Source of the DNA: Marine Group II euryarchaeote MED-G34
GTDB lineage: Archaea > Thermoplasmatota > Poseidoniia > Poseidoniales > Thalassarchaeaceae
Assembly: GCA_002457605.1 (NCBI GenBank)
Contig: NTJT01000012.1
Span: forward strand, 1-36,583
DNA: 36,583 nucleotides
Reading direction: 5' to 3'
Under the pieces are notes generated by a model that searched no databases, had not been told where the DNA came from, and saw only the letters and a list, made by a program, of their open reading frames with translations. The translations under genes were made by a program, and so were the position numbers. Below, in pieces: positions 10,534 to 19,827 of the stretch; the stretch's first letter is position 1; each line of letters starts with the position of its first letter.

Positions 10534-11306
10534 TTGAGAAGTCTGATAGCACGGAACCATCACCTCGGGCCGTGGCAGATGTTACGCTCTGGGCCAAGAG
10601 GCTCTCAGGAGCCTCACTACTACTGGTGCTGATTGGGTTAGTATCCTATGCATATGCCATGCCAGCAATGTTCGATGAGTTGGACCCATCCCAGCGACAT
10701 CTTCTCGAATTGGAACCAGGAGAGAGTGGGGAAATCAATTTAGAACAATTTCATGAATATGCTGCTCTTCGAGTCTCGGTGGATGATTCGCAAGCTGCTG
10801 AACTCAGGCTTATTGATGCAATGGGGTCTGAGGAAAGTGGTTCGGGGCCCACGGTTCTAGATCTTGAGAGACCTGGTGAGGACGGGACTTTGTATGTCCC
10901 TGTGAGGGTCTTCAGATCAGCTCAGGCCGGAGAATACACCCTACACAATGATGGAAACACTACCCTCTGGTTCGTGGATGATATATCTGCACAGAAAGCA
11001 CTGTTCGGGAATGGTTGGTTCGTAATGATGTTCTTCGGGTGTTGCCTCGGATTGCCATTGGGCGTCGTCGCACTCATACTGTTCCTCGCGGGACGAGGGC
11101 AACGTAAGAAATCTGGAGGACCCGTGGTCATGTCCAAAGATGGTAGATTGCCGACAACCGATGAGTTGTATAGACAGTACCGCGGCCTCCCGGAAGTAGA
11201 GGAAGAGGATCTGATAGCGGATCCATTCCCTGGTCAGACAGAGGTTGGTGAGGAATCCCGGCAGACCGAAGACGAACGGGATTGGCGGGGCTGGGACGAA
11301 GGTTGA
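10530..11306 (+). CDS. Hypothetical membrane protein (two predicted TM segments flanking an extracytoplasmic domain)
   Basis: TTG start overlaps the top6A stop by 4 nt. Hydrophobic LSGASLLLVLIGLVSYAYAM and GNGWFVMMFFGCCLGLPLGVVALILFLAG; acidic C-terminal tail. Confidence 0.75.
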   Translation: MIEKSDSTEPSPRAVADVTLWAKRLSGASLLLVLIGLVSYAYAMPAMFDELDPSQRHLLELEPGESGEINLEQFHEYAALRVSVDDSQAAELRLIDAMGSEESGSGPTVLDLERPGEDGTLYVPVRVFRSAQAGEYTLHNDGNTTLWFVDDISAQKALFGNGWFVMMFFGCCLGLPLGVVALILFLAGRGQRKKSGGPVVMSKDGRLPTTDELYRQYRGLPEVEEEDLIADPFPGQTEVGEESRQTEDERDWRGWDEG

Positions 11307-11600
11307 TTACTGTCTTTTTCCGGTTGCTACCATGATTACTGATACCACAAGAATTGCAGCACCTAGGTAGCCAATTACCTGACCAATTGAATCGACTCTA
11401 TCTCTCATATCACGACCGTCTTGACACTGGCCCTCATCAGCACCTATGATTTCTCCAATTGTACCTGTCTCGTCTTCGCATTCATCGGTAATCCTCTGAT
11501 CAATGGTATCTACTACTATTGAAGCAACAAACGACAAAGCCAGCATCAGCAATCCAGCGATGGCTAGTATTGTGACTAGTACGGTCTTCCCGGTTCCCAT
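11307..11600 (-). CDS. Small two-TM membrane protein, hypothetical
   Basis: 97 aa: TM - acidic loop with two Cys (DECEDETGTIGEIIGADEGQCQDGRD) - TM. Its stop codon abuts the stop of the convergent upstream gene. Confidence 0.6.
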   Translation of the reverse strand: MGTGKTVLVTILAIAGLLMLALSFVASIVVDTIDQRITDECEDETGTIGEIIGADEGQCQDGRDMRDRVDSIGQVIGYLGAAILVVSVIMVATGKRQ

Positions 11601-11640
11601 AGCTGTTTCACTAGTTCGATAGATATTATTCTATGCTCAA

Positions 11641-11682
11641 GTTGGGTTTTTAGAAGGCCTCCACTACCCAACCTCAGGTTGG
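11641..11682 (+). promoter_or_regulatory. Candidate operator cluster: GTTGGGT (11641-11647), ACCCAAC (11666-11672) and perfect palindrome CCAACCT-C-AGGTTGG (11668-11682)
   Basis: Three TTGG/CCAA half-sites flank a TATA-like TTTTTAGAA (11647-11655) and end 7 nt before the regulator ATG at 11690. Confidence 0.55.
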
Positions 11683-11689
11683 TAAGTAA

Positions 11690-12427
11690 ATGGTGGGTTT
11701 CGATGAGGCGCTCTCGATACTCGAAAACCCCACTAGGCGTCAGATTCTCAGGAAACTGGTCAAGGAACCTCACTACCCTCTGCAACTCTCTGAGTTACTG
11801 AATGTAAGTCAGCAAGCGGTGGTCAAACACCTCAAGGTGCTAGAAGAATCGGGGTTCGTAGATTCCGAACGTGTGCCATCTGAGAAAGGAGGGCCGCCGA
11901 AGAAGATGTACAAGGTCAACCAATCCTTCTCCCTGCGTCTCGACCTTGGGCCCGATTTGTTCCGCGCAGAACACAGGAAGATACCGGCTGGGGGGCCGAT
12001 GCGCCTCTCCAACAGATTGCCGCCTGAACTGAATGGAGTAGTCGATCGGCTAGGGACTCGTCGGAAGCTCCCAATGGTAGAGGCCATGGGAGTGCTCTCG
12101 GAGTTGGATTCTGCTCTTGAGCGGATAGATGAGCATCGTGACGCTGTGATAGCCCTCCATCAGCAGGTGATGAGGAAGGTCTCACCAAGTATCTCTGAGC
12201 AATCTGAATCCTATGAGGAGAGGCAGTTGGCCCACGCTATCATGAACCAACCCCGCAGACCACTTGATTTGGATGCCTTCTCGCAAGGACTGAGGATTCA
12301 GTCAATGGATGCTGAAGAGATGATGGATGCTCTGCGCGAGCGTCTGATGCGCGATTTTGCAGCTAGTCGTGGTCGCCTCGTCGCGGCGCGTGAAGGTACA
12401 CCATTGCCATGGTGGCTAGCACGCTAA
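11690..12427 (+). CDS. ArsR-like winged-HTH transcriptional regulator with C-terminal helical extension
   Basis: ILENPTRRQILRKLVKEPHYPLQLSELLNVSQQAVVKHLKVLEESGFVDSERVPSEKGGPPKKMYKVN, a classic winged-HTH pattern. Confidence 0.85.
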   Translation: MVGFDEALSILENPTRRQILRKLVKEPHYPLQLSELLNVSQQAVVKHLKVLEESGFVDSERVPSEKGGPPKKMYKVNQSFSLRLDLGPDLFRAEHRKIPAGGPMRLSNRLPPELNGVVDRLGTRRKLPMVEAMGVLSELDSALERIDEHRDAVIALHQQVMRKVSPSISEQSESYEERQLAHAIMNQPRRPLDLDAFSQGLRIQSMDAEEMMDALRERLMRDFAASRGRLVAAREGTPLPWWLAR

Positions 12428-15400
12428 TCAGAAGACCATGTCCTCATCATCAAGGTTAGAAATCATGCTGGACTTCTCGGCGTAGCGGATTTTTGCCTCC
12501 TCCCTGCGTCCCCACATAACCACTGCGACCACTCCTACTAGAGCGAATGTCGCACCGAGGATTATTGTCGGCACTGTGTATTGGGCAATGACTTCGATTC
12601 CGACATCGAGAATACCTAAGTTCGAACCCATCTTCTGTGAGACCGCTCGGATATTGTTGTTCTCATCGGTCTCGACAATTATATTGTCTGGATCTAAGAC
12701 GACAACGACGTTGTGGCTTCCAGCCTCAACCATATACAGTAAAGCGATTGTGGGTGGATCCTCGCCGGAACATGAGCTAGAAGGGTCGTCACAGGGCATT
12801 ATCGCCTCGACTATTTGCCGGTAAACAATGTTCTCCTCGTCGCACCCATTCTTCTTAATGTCAGATTCAGTCTGGTCTACGCACAGGATGATGTTAACGT
12901 CGGTGGCATGGGAGTTGCCCTTGTTGAGGACTTGTACATTGACAGAGAGCATTTCCCCGACATCTCCTGTGTAGACCGCAGAGAAGACATCGAGGATGAA
13001 GAGGTCTGGTGCTCTGAGTCTTAGTTCGACGACTTGTTCGTTGGTGTCGCAGTTGGGTCGGTAGTTATCTGGTAAACCGTCTCCATTCGCGTCGAGAGTG
13101 CAAGAATCATCCCACACCGGAGTCTCATCGTGGTCGCCGCCCGCTTCCGAGGAGCCGAATTCCGATACGACCTTGATTCCAATCTCTCGGTCGTTTAGTG
13201 AAGCGGCTGGGTCAATCTGGATGATTACGACAATCTGCAGAGTCGAGTAGGCCTCCATCACTGGCATGGTGATTGCATTGGTTTGGGCGGATAGGTAACA
13301 GCCCTCAGCAGGTGGGTCTTCACCCAGAGTTTGTCCCACACATGGTCTCTCAATCGGATATTCGGTGTCGAAGTCCTCGAGCAATGCATAGCTAATCTCC
13401 CAATTACCCAGCAGGGGCCCCAACGTAGGGGACGTCTGCCATGAATACCGGTCATCGCTGTCATAGAGGGTGTGGTTGTGGATTGTCGGCTGATCGTTCA
13501 CATTGCCGTGGTTGGTGATGTTCATGATGAATCGGACAATCCTACCAGGGGCTGTGGATTTGATTCGGCTCTCAACCATCGGGTCGACCTCTATGCGCAT
13601 ATCATGGAACTCAACAATCTCAATCTGTAGCTCAATGACATCCCTCAGTCTGGTTCCCTCGTAGGACTCCTCGCTTAGCACGTGTAGGATTACGGTGTAT
13701 TGGCCGGCGTGGGTTCTCTCGGGCACGTTGAGAAGGATAGGTACGGTCTGCGACTCGTCACGATCTAACTCAGAAAATAGGATTCGAGGAATTTCGATGT
13801 CCCAGACGTGCGATGCACCGAATGTGTCCTCAATCGAGTTCACTGTTATGTCGTATCTATCAGCACCGTTTCCTTTGTTGGAGACTGTGGTATCCAACTG
13901 GAACAACTGTCCTGGATGCATTGATAGAATAGTTTCAGGTACGCTACCTTCCAAGTCATATTCTTGAATGACGTTTGTCAGAAGGACCACGGAATCTCTG
14001 ACACGCTGTGCTCCCTCCAGATGTGCCTTGACGGTGACAGAGTCACCTAGTCCGGCAGTAGCGTTGTATGGTGCACACATGATGGCAGTGACGGTGTAGG
14101 GGGTGTCAATAATCGACCAGTAACGCGGAGCGTTATCTGAGATTCCATTCCCTCCAGGGGCTTCAGAGAAATCCAAATCCACCGTCCAGTGATCGAACCT
14201 CCATGTCTGCTCAGAAATCTCAGGAGGTCTCTGCTCGGGACCGCCTGGAGTCGTAAATATCAGGTGACCGGGTGTGAAGTGCTTGGTGACCTCAATATCG
14301 AACTCAGAGCATTCGCCGGGCAGGACGTACTGTGTCGTGTCTCCAAGATTGAAGACAATGTTACCCGTGCTCTTGATTGAGACGTTAATCCAGAGTTCAA
14401 GAACATCGAAGGTACCTTGATCGATGGAGAGCACTGGCTCACCGGTGGACCAACCCTTCAGGTAGATCACAAAGGTCCCGGGGTCCTGTGATGTTGGGAC
14501 GCTGACCTGTAGATTCCTAGTCACTGACTGCCCAGGGTCTAATGATAGCGCCGTTGGGAATGTTAGACCCCAGCCGAACGGCAGGGCCCATTCGACCTGT
14601 CCCTCTAAGGTGGATGGATCGTAAAACGCGAACGTATCGTATACGTTGCCCGTATTAGTAACCGTTATCGAGAAGAATGCCGACTCACCCTGTTCAACGT
14701 CTACCTGGAAGTGACTGGTGTCCAAGTTAATCCCGTGGACAACATCCATCAACGTCAAAGTAATTCTGTCGTCCCTGATAGCCGGGTCTTTGTAGGATAC
14801 TGCAGTCACGGTAATCGAGGCCAATTCGTCTGCATGGGCTTGGTATATCGAAGGGGCGCGGACGCGCATGTACATCGAAACCACATCGCCACCACGCAGG
14901 AATACCGGGGTCGAGTCGAATATTGGTGTGTGATTAGTGGTGAAGAACAGTGTGGCTGTCCAGTTGTTTGGGACGCCTTCCATAGTCACGGTGAAGGTGT
15001 CGGCCACGAGTTCAGCGGGCCCAGGTGTGGGATTCGAGATTGTCATGTTGTAGGTGGTCTGCTCGCCAGGCTCAATGGTGTGGTAGTAGGTCTCAGTCTC
15101 TGTGAGTGCGACCTCGACTAGTCCAGTCAGGACGTGGACGTAGCACAGTGTGTAGGAACCGCCATTGCTGACATCGCTGCACTTGTTAGTGTCGGACCAA
15201 GCGATATGGGCACCACTCCCGAGATCATTTGCAAATGCTGGTGGTTGGCCCAAATCGGGGACCGCAGGTGAGTTCGGACCGAGTTTGTCGGACTGCCACT
15301 CAGTAATTGGGATTACTTCCCACGGGTCGAGAATCCCTGCGGCGAGCGAATTGAGAGGGAAGCCCTCGGGATAGTCGTCGTTGGTGTGATTCAGTCTAGT

Positions 15401-17539
15401 GTAAACCACGGTCTCTCCTTGGGTTCCGTTGTAGTTGTCCACCCATGACAGGTGCACGTTATCGAAAGAATCGGTGAGGATGGCTGGCATGTGTGAATTA
15501 GCGCCGAAGGGCCGATCGGTAGGAATTCCTTCGATGCCTTCGACTTCTGAGACAGCTGAGTCGACAATCTGCTTGATTCCGTAAGTAGGTAACCCGTCAG
15601 GAGCTCCGTCCCACTCGCCCGCTCCTCTGAGTCGGAGTCTGGTGTAGTAAATCTCGTAGTTGACATCGATGTCGAATCCATAAGCGCGACCATCCATCCA
15701 AGCTAGATGGGTGTTACCAGAGGTGTCTACAGAGATTGCAGGATGTAGGCTGTATGCATCGTTGAGTGTGATTCTGGTGTCGTTGACCACTACGAGATTA
15801 CCGTATCCTAGGCCGTCAATAGAGGGTCCGAGATCCTCGATGTACCTGTCGGCCGTGGTGTCGATAAAAGTCCCTGAATCTCCCTTCTGCCAGGTTGGAG
15901 GAGGATTCTCCAACAGCGAAAGAGGGTCAAGTATGGACATGTAGATTTCACGTGAATTGTTTGTGGATAGGTAGACCATGGCCTCAACCATTAGTTGTAA
16001 TTCAGCCGAGTTCGCGGAAGTAGTCGGGAAACTGTACATCTGACCCTCCGCATCGGTCAGGCGGGTGTTTGTACCCGGGCAGGTTCTTGTGTTCAGACTG
16101 ACGAATCCGTTGGGGCACTGGGCGAGGTCCATCATGTGAGATCCGACGCTGCTGGAGCCGGAGCCGAACCCAGCTGCAAGCAAGGGGACCGGGATGATTC
16201 CTGCAATAACACAGGCGTCGTGGGCCTCATTGATACTCTGAGTATCATCAGACTGTTGAGCGGGGTCCCCCCCATAGGGGCCCTCGTCTGAAATTGGGAT
16301 GATAATCTTGGTCGCGTTGGGGTTCCAGTGGTGGTCCAACTGAGTTGGTGGATTACCGGGGACGTTGCCGGCAGCATCTCGCCAAGACAGGCAAGCCCAA
16401 GTGGAGCCGGGGCCCCAAAATTCACTGTAGTATCCTCCGTCTTGCGGCAAGTTGACTGCGCCGTTGTTGTAAACAACCTCGGTGAGTTCTCTGATGCCAC
16501 CTGAGTCATCTCCTGGATTTATGCCTAGAGGGGTGGCTCGAGGACCTTGGCTTCCTGAGCCACCGGTCTGGTATGCAGCGGCGCAATTGCCGCTGGTAGC
16601 CGCGCTCGGCCAGTTGCCGCTGAGAGCATATAGGGTCTCGTAGACCGTCATGTTGGCTCGCAAGAGCATTGGCTTTAGTCCCTCGAAGTAGCCGCCGCTG
16701 GCGAAATAGCCGCCATAGAAGACCACACACATGTCAGCCCACTCGGTGTTCATCGAGCCGGAGGTGTCTATCGGGGCAACCATCTCAACTTTGCCGCCAC
16801 GGGTGTCATCCCATACAATCTGAACGAAGTCATCGGCATCGACAGCGACATCGGGGTGCCCTTTGTGACCGATGATTGGAGTGAGGAGGGTCTCGCCCAC
16901 TGCGACTATAGCCTCACGGGACTGTAGGTCGGGTTCAATCATGGAGTAGTAAATCTGGGGTTGTTGGTAGAACTTGTCAAGCGGCTCAAACGAGTCTTCC
17001 CAGACAATGTGGGCGTTGTTCTCAGAATCGGTATCAATGGCTGGCCAGTCGCGGTTCTGTGTGTGAACCGAAACCTCGAAGTCATCGATGATCGAAATCA
17101 CGTTGTCGATAGCTGAGTCGCCACTCTGATCATCCTGAGATGGATCAAGCATGGTGTAAAAGATAGTCCACTGAGCGGCTTTATCGGTCCAGGTGATATG
17201 CACGTTGTCATCACTATCAACACTAACATCAGGGTGCCAAGCCCGATGTGCACCGGGGTTAGATATCTGGGTCTCGGAAATCAGCACATCGCCTCTTGGG
17301 TTGTGCATTTGATACCACAAGTGCTGGGTGTTGCGACTCCAGACGAAGTGTACGTTGCCCATCGAGTCGGCATCGGTAGCCACCATCTTATCGTTAGCTG
17401 AGCCCCCGTTGACAATCTGAATCGCATCAGTCAGGACGACTTCACTAGCTTCAGCCTGCGGTATTTCGATTGCCGCGAAAGTGCTCATAACCATCAGAAG
17501 AACCATTGTTATGCTGTTTCTCATTTTTGCAGTTTCCAT
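12428..17539 (-). CDS. Giant secreted/surface-anchored protein: WxD propeller-like repeats, inserted vWA-like domain, NEW3/CARDB-like beta-sandwich repeats, C-terminal TM anchor
   Basis: 1703 aa. N-terminal signal peptide (RNSITMVLLMVMSTFAAIEIPQAEA); repeats NVHFVWSRN, NVHITWTDK, NAHIVWEDS, FVQIVWDDT, NTHLAWMDG, NVHLSWVDN, GAHIAWSDT; MIDAS-like DTSGS; C-terminal VPTIILGATFALVGVVAVVMWGRREE. Confidence 0.85.
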   Translation of the reverse strand: METAKMRNSITMVLLMVMSTFAAIEIPQAEASEVVLTDAIQIVNGGSANDKMVATDADSMGNVHFVWSRNTQHLWYQMHNPRGDVLISETQISNPGAHRAWHPDVSVDSDDNVHITWTDKAAQWTIFYTMLDPSQDDQSGDSAIDNVISIIDDFEVSVHTQNRDWPAIDTDSENNAHIVWEDSFEPLDKFYQQPQIYYSMIEPDLQSREAIVAVGETLLTPIIGHKGHPDVAVDADDFVQIVWDDTRGGKVEMVAPIDTSGSMNTEWADMCVVFYGGYFASGGYFEGLKPMLLRANMTVYETLYALSGNWPSAATSGNCAAAYQTGGSGSQGPRATPLGINPGDDSGGIRELTEVVYNNGAVNLPQDGGYYSEFWGPGSTWACLSWRDAAGNVPGNPPTQLDHHWNPNATKIIIPISDEGPYGGDPAQQSDDTQSINEAHDACVIAGIIPVPLLAAGFGSGSSSVGSHMMDLAQCPNGFVSLNTRTCPGTNTRLTDAEGQMYSFPTTSANSAELQLMVEAMVYLSTNNSREIYMSILDPLSLLENPPPTWQKGDSGTFIDTTADRYIEDLGPSIDGLGYGNLVVVNDTRITLNDAYSLHPAISVDTSGNTHLAWMDGRAYGFDIDVNYEIYYTRLRLRGAGEWDGAPDGLPTYGIKQIVDSAVSEVEGIEGIPTDRPFGANSHMPAILTDSFDNVHLSWVDNYNGTQGETVVYTRLNHTNDDYPEGFPLNSLAAGILDPWEVIPITEWQSDKLGPNSPAVPDLGQPPAFANDLGSGAHIAWSDTNKCSDVSNGGSYTLCYVHVLTGLVEVALTETETYYHTIEPGEQTTYNMTISNPTPGPAELVADTFTVTMEGVPNNWTATLFFTTNHTPIFDSTPVFLRGGDVVSMYMRVRAPSIYQAHADELASITVTAVSYKDPAIRDDRITLTLMDVVHGINLDTSHFQVDVEQGESAFFSITVTNTGNVYDTFAFYDPSTLEGQVEWALPFGWGLTFPTALSLDPGQSVTRNLQVSVPTSQDPGTFVIYLKGWSTGEPVLSIDQGTFDVLELWINVSIKSTGNIVFNLGDTTQYVLPGECSEFDIEVTKHFTPGHLIFTTPGGPEQRPPEISEQTWRFDHWTVDLDFSEAPGGNGISDNAPRYWSIIDTPYTVTAIMCAPYNATAGLGDSVTVKAHLEGAQRVRDSVVLLTNVIQEYDLEGSVPETILSMHPGQLFQLDTTVSNKGNGADRYDITVNSIEDTFGASHVWDIEIPRILFSELDRDESQTVPILLNVPERTHAGQYTVILHVLSEESYEGTRLRDVIELQIEIVEFHDMRIEVDPMVESRIKSTAPGRIVRFIMNITNHGNVNDQPTIHNHTLYDSDDRYSWQTSPTLGPLLGNWEISYALLEDFDTEYPIERPCVGQTLGEDPPAEGCYLSAQTNAITMPVMEAYSTLQIVVIIQIDPAASLNDREIGIKVVSEFGSSEAGGDHDETPVWDDSCTLDANGDGLPDNYRPNCDTNEQVVELRLRAPDLFILDVFSAVYTGDVGEMLSVNVQVLNKGNSHATDVNIILCVDQTESDIKKNGCDEENIVYRQIVEAIMPCDDPSSSCSGEDPPTIALLYMVEAGSHNVVVVLDPDNIIVETDENNNIRAVSQKMGSNLGILDVGIEVIAQYTVPTIILGATFALVGVVAVVMWGRREEAKIRYAEKSSMISNLDDEDMVF

Positions 17540-17653
17540 TTCTAAACCTCCAGCAGAGCTGTGTATCGTCCTAGTTTGTCTTCCAGCGATACTTAACCTC
17601 GACCCTTTGCCGTCACCTGCGCGCGTGAGGGTGCGCGAGTGTAGAGATAGGTT

Positions 17654-18286
17654 TCAGACCCATTCTGAGGGATCGAAGTCGCGACCAAAGCCACCTGTCT
17701 CATCGGTGTCTATCTCGCTCACTTCTGAATGCACTTCGGGTTGGTTGCCTCTACTCTGGGCCTTCTTGGCAATCCAGTCATCAACCGGCCCGGGCTTACC
17801 CACGCCGGGCCCGTATGCGAACTTTATCTTATGAATCAGAGCGAGTTTTGTGAGCCAAAGATGGCGCATCGTGTGCATGAATTCGTTCTGTGTCAGACCA
17901 TCAAACCAAATAGGTCGGGAGAGATTGAATGCCTGCAGAGGGCCAGGCACATCGTTCTTCTTCTTGCCTACGTGAAGCACCCAATCGAGATCTGCCTGAG
18001 TAAGGTGAATCCTAGTATCGTGGAGCCATTTCTCCCAATCCCCGGTCTCATTCTCTGAGTGCTCCGTCATTTCGCTCTGCTGACCGTCGTCGACCCGAGT
18101 GACTGAGTATATCAGAACCAGATTGCGGTTCTTCGGGATGACGACGTTGAACACATGACCCTGCTTTGTGGGGGGGTAACGGACATGCAGGTGGAGCATG
18201 GCCTGCTGATCGGCTACGTCTCGGGCTTCGAGGCGTTCGCTCTGCAGCCATTCGCGCACCCTGTCGCCGGCCTCGCGGGAGTTCAT
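17654..18286 (-). CDS. Conserved hypothetical cytoplasmic protein
   Basis: 210-aa ORF with coherent composition (MNSREAGDRVREWLQSERLEARDVADQQAMLHLHVRYPPTKQGHVFNVVIPKNRNLVLIYSVTRV...) and no confident family from inspection. Confidence 0.7.
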   Translation of the reverse strand: MNSREAGDRVREWLQSERLEARDVADQQAMLHLHVRYPPTKQGHVFNVVIPKNRNLVLIYSVTRVDDGQQSEMTEHSENETGDWEKWLHDTRIHLTQADLDWVLHVGKKKNDVPGPLQAFNLSRPIWFDGLTQNEFMHTMRHLWLTKLALIHKIKFAYGPGVGKPGPVDDWIAKKAQSRGNQPEVHSEVSEIDTDETGGFGRDFDPSEWV

Positions 18287-18307
18287 GAGGGGATTGGGGT
18301 GCCCGTC

Positions 18308-19789
18308 CTATTTGAGAACGCCGAGTCGGGGAATCAGTTGGCCTACAAGTTCCTCCAAGCGACCACCGGTTGCCGAGGAAGCTAGTCTCCTTCTTGTTCG
18401 AGAGTCGTTGAAATCATTCAACATATCATAACCCCAAAGAAAAACTAGGTTCGACATATGGATGATGGGGAGGGATACTGCGAGATAAATTGGGAGTAGG
18501 AGGGTAGCGCCGAAGAAAGAGTAGAGGAACGTGAGGGAGATTAGTGGCCAAAAGAACAGAGGAGAGAAGAGTGCCCCAATCATATGGTGTGTAGTCCTAG
18601 AGTCAATTCCCTCGTCCGTGTGGTCACCCGCATACCATCCGACGAATGCCTGCAGGCCGGTCGTCGGGATGGTGATGGGGGCGGAGAGAAGCATGGCCAG
18701 AACCCCCAATGCCCCTCTTTCCAGTCTTGATTCGGTCTTGATTCGTCCCCTCACATCCAACGTACGGGCGTCTAGGCCCACAGAGTGTAGTATGTCTGCG
18801 GCCTCCTTGGCATCTTCGACAAGAGTATCGTTATTCTCGTTCAGAATGAGTTGTTCTCTGATATCACGGGCTGCTAATACCTCCTGCTTCAGTGAGCTAA
18901 GAGGAGAGGCGGATGAATTCGCCCTCAGGTGGCCCAGTAGGTGCCACGCCCTGTATGTCTCCCAATCTGGTGCATTAGGGGTGATGTAGGTCAGACTTTC
19001 GTACAATTCGTCACGGAGAGGAAGGACTTGTTCTGCGGGCGGCTCAAGCCACTCACCCCCAGCGAGGCTTGAGTGGTGTTGGGGGTCTTCGATCAGTGGT
19101 ATGGTGATTGGTTCACCAAACTCTACGAAGACGTCGGTGCGGAACCAGAAGTGGCATCTAAAATGTAGACCTACTGGTTGAATCACAGGTTGAGGTAATT
19201 CTCTCGCATGCGCGATGCTGGCAGCACTGAGGGCGAACCGGAGAGCACCGGTCCTGATAGCATGCATCTTGGTGTCTTGGTGTGATTTACCTTCGGGCAT
19301 CACAATCGCCGCGTGTCCTGAGGCGATGCAGTTAGCCATAGTTAGCATACTCCTCTTGTTGATCTTCTTTCCGAACTCAGGGTCACTAACTCCTCTCTCC
19401 AGTTCGGCTCTCCTGATTACTGGCTGCGAGCCGATTCGGCGCGTAATCCATCCTATCACAGGCATGGTCATGAGGTCGTGCCTACCGATGGCGATGATAC
19501 GCCTATCCTGGGATTGCATGATTGCCAGAGGGTCGATGAGGCCGTTGATGTGTGTGGAAGCATACACAGAGCCGCCCTCGACCGCAGGCGGGCTGTCCAT
19601 CTCCGAGTTTCTGATGATGTAAGACCAGGCTATGTCAACGGCCCGACGGATGACCTTCCAGAAAGTTCGGTTTCCGGGGTGTTTGCCGGTGTGATCCCAA
19701 GGCAGATTCTCAAGTTTCCTGACATTGATCCTAGTAGCGCTGCTTGACAGGCTAGGGAGCTCGTCGGGTGCATTCTCGGAATCAGCCAT
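18308..19789 (-). CDS. PlsC-type (LPLAT) glycerol-3-phosphate/1-acylglycerol-3-phosphate acyltransferase-like membrane protein
   Basis: YASTHINGLIDPLAI (acyltransferase block I, GPAT-like), IGSQPVIRRAE, AAIVMPEGKSHQDTKMHAIRTGALRFAL (PEG block III), QPVGLHF; C-terminal hydrophobic segments. Confidence 0.8.
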   Translation of the reverse strand: MADSENAPDELPSLSSSATRINVRKLENLPWDHTGKHPGNRTFWKVIRRAVDIAWSYIIRNSEMDSPPAVEGGSVYASTHINGLIDPLAIMQSQDRRIIAIGRHDLMTMPVIGWITRRIGSQPVIRRAELERGVSDPEFGKKINKRSMLTMANCIASGHAAIVMPEGKSHQDTKMHAIRTGALRFALSAASIAHARELPQPVIQPVGLHFRCHFWFRTDVFVEFGEPITIPLIEDPQHHSSLAGGEWLEPPAEQVLPLRDELYESLTYITPNAPDWETYRAWHLLGHLRANSSASPLSSLKQEVLAARDIREQLILNENNDTLVEDAKEAADILHSVGLDARTLDVRGRIKTESRLERGALGVLAMLLSAPITIPTTGLQAFVGWYAGDHTDEGIDSRTTHHMIGALFSPLFFWPLISLTFLYSFFGATLLLPIYLAVSLPIIHMSNLVFLWGYDMLNDFNDSRTRRRLASSATGGRLEELVGQLIPRLGVLK

Positions 19790-19827
19790 AGTATACCCAC
19801 GGGGTTAGTGGTTGAGAACGCACCGGG

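Noticed and set aside
11310-11320. T5 tract after the 10530-11306 gene as an archaeal terminator
   Set aside because: It lies inside the opposing ORF's last codons (GKRQ) and is only five T's, so cannot be distinguished from coding sequence.
14711-15121. Plus-strand 136-aa ORF
   Set aside because: Antisense to the 1703-aa surface protein; unnatural composition and no RBS support.
17590-17640. GC-rich TGCGCGCGTGAGGGTGCGCGAG upstream of the giant surface protein as a regulatory repeat
   Set aside because: Only a short imperfect direct repeat (TGCGCG twice); not strong enough to call.
18531-18989. Plus-strand 152-aa ORF
   Set aside because: Antisense shadow of the PlsC-type gene.
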